From Phoronis australis (Eukaryota > Phoronida > Phoronidae): a stretch of DNA of 38,189 nucleotides. The stretch is from assembly GCA_002633005.1 (NCBI GenBank), contig NMRA01000107.1, forward strand, positions 1 to 38,189, read 5' to 3'. Under the pieces are notes generated by a model that worked only from the letters and a program-made list of their open reading frames with translations, searched no databases and was not told the DNA's origin. The position numbers and the translations under genes were made by a program. This document shows positions 32,201-38,189 of the stretch, in pieces (the first letter of the stretch is position 1; every line of letters begins with the position of its first letter).

Positions 32201-35200
32201 CATTTGATCACGTACCTACTAAGTTGTGATTGATGCAAAGACAGTTAAATCTAAATTCTCATCGTTGAGGTGTCATGGACTTTTAATTAAAACAGTTTTA
32301 ATGGATAATCTGAGATTTAAATGCCAGGCATGAGACAAGGTATGCAGCGGGCCTGGCAGGATACGAATTTCATGCAAAACTCTCCATTGGATGTTCATTC
32401 TCCAGTTCACCTGAAATCTTGAATACTCTACCTGGCTCAGCGCATCATGCCATGTTTTTTAGATTATCATAAACCATGATTGTGCATGTTCCCCTGAAAG
32501 TTCGATAATAATTCACCAAGTAATGACAATTTTTCTGAGCTTTTAATGACTGCATCCTATGTTATACATACTCTCAAAATTTTATTAGTACTGTGAAGTC
32601 CCAATTCTACAAAACTTGGCAGTGAAAGGGTCACATACAACTTTGTCCTGTGTTACCTTTTATGAGTCAGTTTGCTATTTTTTGTTGACATTCACGCTGT
32701 CTTACTCTCATAATCTTGTGGCTCTACAGTGTGACACTATCTTTTACTGCCATAATCTTGTGTTCTACAATGTTTCACTGTTGTACCATCATAATCTTGT
32801 GGTTCTACAGTGTAACATTGTCTTAGTGTCATTATCTTGTGGTTCTGCAGTGTAACATTCTCTTAGTGTCATTATCTTGTGGTTCTGCAGTGTAACATTG
32901 TCTTAGTGTCATTATCTTGTGCTTCTGCAGTGTAACATTGTCTTAGTGTCATTATCTTGTGGTTCTGCAGTGTAACATTGTCTTAGTGTCATTATCTTGT
33001 GCTTCTGCAGTGTAACATTGTCTTAGTGTCATTGCCGTGTGGTTCTGCAGTGTAACATTGTCTTAGTGTCATAATCTTGTGGTTCTACAGTGTAACATTG
33101 TCTTACTGTTATAATCTTGTGGTTCTACAGTGTAACATTGTCTTTCTGTTATAATCTTGTGGTTCTGCAGTGTAACATTGTCTTAGTGTCATTATCTTGT
33201 GGTTCTACAGTGTAACATTGTCTTACTGTCATAATCTTGTAGTTCTACAGTGTAATACTGTCTTTCTGTCATAATCTTGTGGTTCTGCTGTGTAACATTG
33301 TCTTAGTGTCATTATCTTGTGGTTCTACAGTGTAGCATTGTCTTACTGTCATAATCTTGTGGTTCTACACTGTAACAATGTCTTAGTGCCATAATTTTGT
33401 GGTTCTAGAATGTAACATTGCCTGTTATTCATTGTCCTGATTTTCAACTCTAGGCTTTGTCGTTGTTGAACATTTGGAGTTTGAAGATTTCGAAGTGTTG
33501 ACCACCGACCCAGACTTTACGAGCTTCACAAACTTTTTTACTGTTGTCGGGGCGACAAGTTTGAGAAGTCTGGTCTGTACAAAGCTTGACGGTTGCATTG
33601 AAATTGGTGTATTTCTACGAGCTAACACCTGTAAGTAACAAACTGTGGTATGACAAGTTGTAGTTTATTTTGTTCTCTTTGTGCTCAGTTGTTGATCTTG
33701 CAGTAATGTTGTTTTTGAAATTTTATAAATCAACACTGACAGTTTGGCGTAATATTCATGACTTACAAAGATGTTGCTGTCTTTGATCGAGTTCTTCATG
33801 TACGGACATACAATCATTTTTTGCCATTGGGAAATTAGTGCTGCATTACCTATTTTCTAATTTAGTAGCAATATATTTATTAAGTTGCATCTCAATCTGT
33901 TTTGGAAGGCATGCGTCATAATGTCCAAACATTTATGTGGTTTAAGTTTTGATAGAGATGTTGTTGCAGTATCAGCAGACACACTGATGTATATACTTAT
34001 ACGATATTGTACAGGGTCTACAAGTGTCATGTGGCTGCTGCGTAGTAGTGGATATCAACAAGCGACTTTAATTTTCTGTTCCATTTGTAGACAAAGGTTT
34101 ACGAAAACTTGTTTGGGAACCAACAAAGGGCACCAGGGACGAATTAACATTTGACACAGACCTTCTGCTTACCAAACTGGAGTATTTTGATCAGTTAGAA
34201 GTCTTCCATCTTTCCCGACACCCGTTCACTGCCAGTTTTGGTATGTTATGTTAACATTTTAATTTTAATGGTGAACACCCTTTCAGTTTTAGTATAAAAC
34301 TCACGCATGTTTGCAATGCACTTGTGATATGCAGGCAAAATTAATTTTTAACTTAAATATTCGTAATATTTAGTGATCTTTAGAGCCAGCCCTGTTGACA
34401 GTGACTATGCAAATAAGGTACTGTACCACTTTATTCACTTGCCTAGAAGATGTGTCAGTTTTTACTTGGTGTAGAGCAAGTTGGTAGAGCAAGAGGGTTA
34501 CAGTCAATGTAAGGCAATAGTGGGGAACATTTTTCAATTTTCTGGTGTAGGTTTGGGTTGTTTTTACATTATTTTGATATAAATGTGGGGTGACACTTCC
34601 TGTAAAGGGGATTGAAAACTGAGATAGGAGGTCACTTTTCTTACTTGATATAAGTTTGGTCAGACAATACACAGGTGTGAATACTGACATGATTTTAAAA
34701 AATCTGTAGTCAGGATAGAGCATTGTTCCAGTAGACTTTTCCAGATGCAGTATTATAAGAATGTAATGGGCACAACTGTATCTTTTCACAAAAACATGGA
34801 TTGTATTTGTGTGACATTGTATAAATACCACCGCTATCCGCCCACCCTAAAAGAGATGAATACATCCCCTTGTGTCTTGCCTAACTCACCTGATCACAAG
34901 TAAAGTTTTGAAAAAACACTTTTGACATCGCATTAAAATACTCAAGGAATGTAAGTGTGTAACCATCTGTTTTTTTGCCCCAAATTCTCAGAAAATTGAG
35001 GAAACTGACGTAATTCATAGCTATGTGTTCAGTAGGGAATTCGTGACAATTTGAAATCTGTCTTACCAATTTTCGTCTCACAGTGAAAGAACACTGTTTA
35101 CAAAAAAAATTGCTAGTCAGTAGATCACATAATGACTGATTTAAGCAGTGCAGGTTCCCAGTAGTATGGCTTAAATTAATGTGAAAAGTTTTTAATGGCA

Positions 35201-38115
35201 CCTTTCAGTGGATCACATTGTTGTAAATATTAGTTCAGGACATGTCTGAAATGCTCAGAAAATAAATTTCTGTACCTGTGTGATTCACTGAAAATAATCT
35301 TAAGCAGTGCTCTTAATGGGGAAATTCTAATTTTTCAATACCTAAATTGAAGCAGGTTATTCAAAGACACAAAACAAAGACAGTTCAATCCTATCTACAC
35401 CATGATCAATTGATTTCTATTTCTTAACATGACATCTAGGATGTGAGTTAGCTTCAAAAAGCCATCAGTTTTGAGGGTGTGTGCCAACCTGTCAAAATTG
35501 GGCGGCTTGAAGTCAGTGTCAAGTGCACCTTCCATTTCTTTCAATGCTCTCCCAGCAAGGGAAACTTCAAGACAAAATTGTCCAGAGTTAAATTTGCGAT
35601 TTCTGTTTTCGTCTTAATTTGGAATGAAATGCACAAACACTCAAAGCTATCTTAAAACAGTGAAACACTCCACCATCCGTTTTGGGGTTTTGTTTCTGAC
35701 TAGTGTTGATTCTTAAAGCTGTGTCTTGTCACCGTTGGACAACGATCCTTGTGATACATATCAAAATGTCAAGAATTTCCTACTGAACTCGTACATGTAT
35801 GAAACAATTTCATTCTCTTAATTTCTTTGAAGTTTGGAACAGAAAACAGATGGTACACTTGTTTTTGAGTAGCTCAATTACTTAGCTACACTTTAGTAAC
35901 TACTCCCGAGACCAAGTTTGTGATGTTTTAGTGTAACTTTCATTGAGCAATATAACTTTTATTGAGCAAGCTCAAATTAACGTATTACATTCCAGTTATT
36001 TGCATTACATTTTATTTCAGTTCAAAGTCAACGTTTCATCGAGACTGTGGGTAATCATCCTAGTTTAAGAAATCTCTCCTTGCAAGGATGTCTTACAAGT
36101 AAGTACACTGTCTATACATGTCTCTGTTGTGTACTTGTTCATAGCCATCAGTTTTTATAATGGTCAATAGAGGGTGCTAGTGTTCAGTCGATTTTTGGGA
36201 AACATTTTTTCAAGGGGGCTGTTTGTGTCTTGACAACAGTTTACATTATGTGTTTCAGTAATGTAAAAATAATAGTTCATTAATGCTGGCCCATATGTTC
36301 AAGTCGTGTTTATTCCTGTTCATGTTTTTGGTGTAGCTGTTGCGTTTTTTTTATTTCCATGCAACAGCTCTATTGATTTTCAAAATTTTGTGTTCATCAG
36401 TCATCAATGCCTAGAAGACTAATCTCGTGGCATCATTTCTATTCATTTTAAGTTATCTATCGACCTTTAAAATTTAGACCACTGCAGTCATATCTGCTTT
36501 CAAAAATGCCGAATAGTTAATTTCATCAAAATCAAAATGAAGCCAAACATTTTTATAACTTATTTAGCTTGTATGTACAACTGTTTCGAATGTGTAGTGG
36601 AAATTTGTAGTCACAAAAGGCTCAAAGGATGGGCTTTAGGATAGTTTTGGGAAAATAATTATTTTTTGATGTTCCGAAGGTTAAGTTTTGATTATCAGTC
36701 AAAACACTATTAAGATGGTTACAGAAAGGTGTGTGAAACTTTCTTTAATTGAAATTATAGGGAACTTTACATAGCATAAAACTAATCGTTAAGCCTTAAT
36801 TGGTCATTTCTTCGTCACAGCCTTTCGAGGGGACTTATCGAGTACACTGCACAAAACTGACATGTTTTCAGTAAATAGCATCTTTTGAGTTAGTTTCAGG
36901 TATACCACAAATATTATAAGCTTACCTTAATTACATTGTCATTTGGGCCAAACAAAGTGATGTGAAATTTGGAAATTCTGGGTTACCGTTTGACATGCAA
37001 ATGAAACTATATTTAGATTACAGCCCCATCTGTACATCAACTGTATCCTGAACCCTTGTGGGTTATTTCTGATATCGTGCATTGAAGTCGTCATTTTCTA
37101 ATAACATTAAGTATTTTCTTCTCAGTTATACTTTTGCTATTCTTTTCAAAAAACATCAAAAATTGTTGCTTAGCCCCTTGCCTCTTCCTGGGTAGTGTTT
37201 TGAGACCCTTGCGAAAATGCAAGATCAGCAAAATTTCATGATACGTCACCATGCCTTGCGTGCAAAGCACATGACCATACTAGCTGTACACGCCAGATTT
37301 TGCATCTACGGAATGCAGCCCTGGTGATATGTTTCTGGTATTATTGATTGTCAGTCTGTGACTAATGTTTTCATCTATTTTTGTGTTTTTTGAAAAGTTG
37401 ATTGCGTGGTAAGATCAAAAGTCTTGAATGTGCTCAGTATTGTAAATTGACTTTTATAGCAAGCTGTTAAGATTTGAGTACATTCATTAGGTTGAGTTAT
37501 GGTCACTGTTATTGTACTCTTGTAGTTATTTGTGTCTAGTCGTCTCTTCTTAGCTCAATCAGGATTCAATAAACTGTGTTTATGATGTCATGGGAACAAT
37601 TACTTGAAGAGTGTGTAAAAGAATAGCCCTTGCTGGGGTCCTAGTTATAGCCGCAACTACTGCTTTCTAATTTCAAATGTAGTCGTGGCAACTTTGTTCT
37701 GGGCTGTGATTAAAGTCAAAGAGAAGTCACAGATTTTCATATAATGTCCAAGCTGCATTTTTGAAACTAGTTGTGTTGAGATGGTGGGTGGGCACTTACT
37801 TGTTTTTGAAGCGAGTGTGGGTCTGGGAAATATGTTTTTTGAGAGTTGAGTGTATGAAAAAAGGTCACTTTGTGGGAGTTTCTCTGAAAAAGGTCACACT
37901 TTGTTTGAATTTTGTTGCAGTAATATTTTATTATTGTGAATTAGTTGAAGTATTTGCGTTGCAAATCAGCAGAAAACAATAGATTCAGCAAACAAAAGCG
38001 AGTGAGTGAACTTCACAAATAGGTGGAGACTTAAGCTGGCCCCATGTGAAGCCTTTAGAGGTAAAATTTACTGATGATGATTTTCGTACAGGTCAAACTA
38101 CCTTGGAGCCCTCTA
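23117..38115 (+). CDS. LRRC41: LRRC41-like leucine-rich repeat protein, spliced, 3' end outside window
   Basis: Joined exons 23117-23210, 24705-24797, 25827-25982, 28482-28913, 31248-31359, 31875-31948, 33454-33630, 34091-34240, 36021-36098 and possibly 38092-38115 keep one open frame of about 455-463 codons. All junctions have GT/AG; every intron is phase 1 except the fifth, which is phase 2. N-terminal order: BC-box-like FIAKCMSKI, then FPTHLLEMLLPYID, then STWKAYW, then at least nine leucine-rich repeats (for example LRSLV, LEVFHLS, LRNLSLQGC). From memory, human LRRC41/MUF1 has the same order (ALFELCGRAV, ILQSILPLL, AIWRRLW, then LRRs) and is 812 residues long, so roughly half would lie here. 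LRRC41 binds Elongin BC and works with a cullin as an E3 ubiquitin ligase receptor. The alternative is another LRR/F-box-like family member. No stop codon is reached in the window. Confidence 0.65.
23211..24704 (+). other. Intron 1 of the LRRC41-like gene
   Basis: About 1.5 kb with no repeats shared with the rest of the window, apart from two adjacent hairpins at 24318-24411. A 76-codon open frame at 24033-24263 has no known motif and its possible donor is in the wrong phase, so it is not taken as an exon. Confidence 0.45.
24318..24411 (+). other. Pair of adjacent hairpins in intron 1
   Basis: ATATACTCCGC/GCGGTATAT (about 24319-24344) is followed by GGCTAGTTGAGACAG/CTGTCTACTAGCC around a TGGTA loop (24379-24411, one bulge). 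The segment is GC-richer than the surrounding intron. A structured RNA is possible but not identified. Confidence 0.4.
24705..24797 (+). CDS. LRRC41: LRRC41-like exon 2 (proline-led LLP segment)
   Basis: Acceptor TTTCAAATTTCAG and donor TTTG|GTATGA. It encodes 31 codons including FPTHLLEMLLPYIDECDLH and LETQGFWKHF, which parallels LPGPILQSILPLL...LERIEE of human LRRC41 and the VHL/F-box-like N-terminal helices. Phase 1 at both ends. Confidence 0.7.
24798..25826 (+). other. Intron 2 of the LRRC41-like gene
   Basis: AT-rich, about 1.0 kb, nothing else recognised. Confidence 0.6.
25827..25982 (+). CDS. LRRC41: LRRC41-like exon 3 (Trp-rich linker)
   Basis: Acceptor CTGTTTCAG at 25826. It encodes INTESTWKAYW, then a Phe/His-rich stretch, then YQRCINYKGAVRLRKVL. 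The donor T|GTGAGT at 25983 gives phase 1, which joins exon 4 as a Tyr codon. The weaker AG|GTGCTA at 25976 is phase 0 and would break the frame. The donor is also the first unit of the 39-bp minisatellite that follows. Confidence 0.75.
25982..26425 (+). repeat. 39-bp minisatellite starting at the exon 3 splice donor
   Basis: About eleven units of TGTGGGTTTGAGGTGTATG then TCAAGAAGGGAACAYAGCTG. The first unit (TGTGAGTTTGACATGAAGGG, shorter) contains the actual GTGAGT donor, and the second also reads TGTGAGTTTG. Internal units alternate ACATAGCTG and ACACAGCTG, giving a partial 78-bp higher-order period. As 39 is 13 codons, the array opens long 13-residue-repeat frames on both strands (for example 25948-26452 on the minus strand), which I regard as artefacts. 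Confidence 0.95.
26700..27900 (+). repeat. Degenerate ~190-bp tandem repeat in intron 3
   Basis: The block GATGGATTTCAATGAAACTT followed by ACACAGAGGT and GACA recurs at about 26868, 26972, 27157, 27376, 27546, 27747 and 27892. Between copies, CACCCCCTAGTGGCC-like, GGGGCTTTTCAG and GGAAGAGCG blocks recur. Copies are well diverged. Short open frames on both strands here are by-products. Confidence 0.75.
27901..28481 (+). other. Remainder of intron 3
   Basis: Nothing recognised. The frame of exon 4 happens to stay open upstream to 28379, but the acceptor at 28480 and the phase of exon 3 place the exon start at 28482. Confidence 0.5.
28482..28913 (+). CDS. LRRC41: LRRC41-like exon 4 (first leucine-rich repeats)
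   Basis: This is the largest exon, 144 codons. Acceptor ATACTTCCAG, donor AAAA|GTACGT, phase 1 at both ends. Repeats: IRHMTTLSLRAVHL, LCCNLKHLRLSYIHDL, GCVRKLDIVDCLLG, ITHVRMHSFVDSD and WRSLEQIVLATK, with an intervening helix FRVLGNLLHNG. Spacing of about 26-30 residues suits ribonuclease-inhibitor/FBXL-like LRRs. From memory, human LRRC41 has RHVRQLTI, SLHTLKF and QLIHHGAVSQVSLYS in the same order. Confidence 0.85.
28914..31247 (+). other. Intron 4 of the LRRC41-like gene
   Basis: About 2.3 kb of AT-rich sequence. The only distinct element seen is a short CA microsatellite (30573-30591). No coding signal. Confidence 0.6.
30573..30591 (+). repeat. (CA)n microsatellite
   Basis: Nine to ten CA dinucleotides. 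Confidence 0.95.
31248..31359 (+). CDS. LRRC41: LRRC41-like exon 5
   Basis: Acceptor TCTCTTCTACAG. It encodes NGDFFTSALESPATRI then MKMCVLKVTDFRTTAAV. Two donors compete: GCA|GTAAGG at 31355 (phase 0) and AG|GTACAT at 31360 (phase 2). Only the second matches the acceptor of exon 6 in an open frame, so the end was set there. Confidence 0.65.
31360..31874 (+). other. Intron 5 of the LRRC41-like gene
   Basis: About 0.5 kb. It is the only phase 2 intron of the model. A direct repeat, ACATT(G/C)TGATTGGTTG-like, occurs at about 31723 and 31757. Confidence 0.5.
31875..31948 (+). CDS. LRRC41: LRRC41-like exon 6
   Basis: Acceptor CTTGTTCACAG, donor AAAA|GTAAGT. Read in phase 2 it gives KVVQFLKVCNMTLALDCNDA, continuing the LRR helix-to-strand pattern from exon 5; phase 0 hits a stop after nine codons. 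It leaves in phase 1. Confidence 0.6.
31949..32700 (+). other. Intron 6, part before the minisatellite
   Basis: Nothing recognised. Confidence 0.5.
32701..33420 (+). repeat. 40-bp minisatellite upstream of exon 7
   Basis: About eighteen units of TCTTAGTGTCATTATCTTG then TGGTTCTGCAGTGTAACATTG, nearly identical in the middle and diverged at the ends. Each unit contains a pyrimidine-rich TTCTGCAG or TTCTACAG, which looks like a 3' splice site. The array stops 33 bases before exon 7. Confidence 0.95.
33454..33630 (+). CDS. LRRC41: LRRC41-like exon 7 (LRRs)
   Basis: 59 codons. Acceptor TTTTCAACTCTAG, donor ACCT|GTAAGT. It encodes VVEHLEFEDFEVL, then FTSFTNFFTVVGATSLRSLV and CTKLDGCIEIGVFL: two LRR strands separated by a helix. 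Phase 1 at both ends. The acceptor directly follows the 40-bp minisatellite. Confidence 0.8.
33631..34090 (+). other. Intron 7 of the LRRC41-like gene
   Basis: About 460 bp. Its 3' part (33885-34090) is open in one frame together with exon 8 sequence in another phase; no further content. Confidence 0.6.
34091..34240 (+). CDS. LRRC41: LRRC41-like exon 8 (LRRs)
   Basis: 50 codons. Acceptor TTCCATTTGTAG, donor TTTTG|GTATGT. It encodes YKGLRKLVWEPTKG, LLLTKLEYFDQLEVFHLSRH and PFTASF. Phase 1 at both ends. Confidence 0.8.
34241..36020 (+). other. Intron 8 of the LRRC41-like gene
   Basis: About 1.8 kb. Two minus-strand open frames (34370-34831 and 34881-35201, 153 and 106 codons) lie here. Neither shows a known domain or codon-like composition, so I treat them as chance or decayed sequence. 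Confidence 0.55.
36021..36098 (+). CDS. LRRC41: LRRC41-like exon 9 (LRR)
   Basis: 26 codons, one LRR: VQSQRFIETVGNHPSLRNLS then LQGCLT. Acceptor TTTTATTTCAG, donor ACAA|GTAAGT. Phase 1 at both ends. Confidence 0.8.
36099..38091 (+). other. Intron 9 of the LRRC41-like gene
   Basis: About 2.0 kb, AT-rich. An acceptor-like GATTACAG at 37022 is followed by about 20 codons and then a stop without a good donor, so it was not used. Confidence 0.5.
38092..38115 (+). CDS. LRRC41: Possible LRRC41-like microexon 10
   Basis: Between GATTTTCGTACAG and GTAAGTG lie 24 bases that keep the frame (SQTTLEPS, phase 1 at both ends). The splice signals are good, but eight codons are too few to confirm by content. 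The gene continues past the window end. Confidence 0.35.
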
Positions 38116-38189
38116 GTAAGTGACCATTTTGTTTTTCCTTGATGGATGATTAGTTTGTATGTGTATTTTTATTGAAAATAGCACAACTG

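Noticed and set aside
34370-35201. Two minus-strand open frames (153 and 106 codons) in intron 8
   Set aside because: No domain or codon signal recognised; they lie inside an intron of the supported gene.
37023-37086. Possible exon after GATTACAG
   Set aside because: The frame closes after about 20 codons and there is no good donor in phase.
1-38189. CRISPR array, prophage, bacterial operon
   Set aside because: The spliced gene, LINE and satellite content show an animal-type genome; none of the repeats has the direct-repeat/spacer plan.

Overview
The window is eukaryotic, AT-rich and repeat-dense, with short exons separated by GT/AG introns of 0.46-2.5 kb, a 799-base run of N and several families of mobile or tandem DNA. 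No prokaryotic gene, operon, CRISPR array or viral genome is visible. The gene content and the repeat style (degenerate tandem arrays, Helitron-like elements with tandem cores, GGAC-rich microsatellite elements) suggest a marine invertebrate animal. The species cannot be read from the sequence, and a hemichordate-like or other non-vertebrate origin is only a guess.

The left half (1-22.6 kb) is almost entirely repeats. A degraded LINE reverse-transcriptase fragment lies at 913-1205 (-). A long non-coding repeat, called family A here, recurs head to tail between about 1.3 and 13.3 kb and is interrupted by other elements. The first is a Helitron-like element at 2212-3924, whose empty site can be read from the other A copies. 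The second is a GGAC-microsatellite and palindrome element (family C) at about 6.36-7.74 kb and 10.16-10.27 kb, with an internal ~145-bp array of CTCF-consensus-like motifs. The third is a foldback element with long inverted repeats at 10.54-11.31 kb. A second Helitron-like copy sits at 16354-17655. A TIR DNA transposon (18560-21026, TTAAT on both sides) carries the N gap. A ~174-bp satellite with a hairpin in each unit fills about 21.57-22.6 kb.

The right half (23.1-38.2 kb) holds one plus-strand gene, rebuilt by reading splice sites and phases. Nine exons (23117-36098) and a possible tenth microexon join in one open frame of about 455-463 codons. The gene runs off the window end without a stop. 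The N-terminal part follows, from memory, the order of human LRRC41/MUF1: a BC-box-like helix, then a proline-led LLxxLLP segment, then a tryptophan-rich stretch, then leucine-rich repeats. LRRC41 is known as an Elongin BC/Cullin E3 substrate-receptor type protein, so I call this an LRRC41-like gene.

Two intron minisatellites abut its splice sites. A 39-bp array starts on the exon 3 donor, and a 40-bp array ends against the exon 7 acceptor. Intron 3 also carries a degenerate ~190-bp tandem repeat. The most interesting signals are the Helitron-like elements with nuclear-receptor DR1-like sites at a fixed position in each core unit, the CTCF-like motif array, and the minisatellites that seem to have grown from splice sites.
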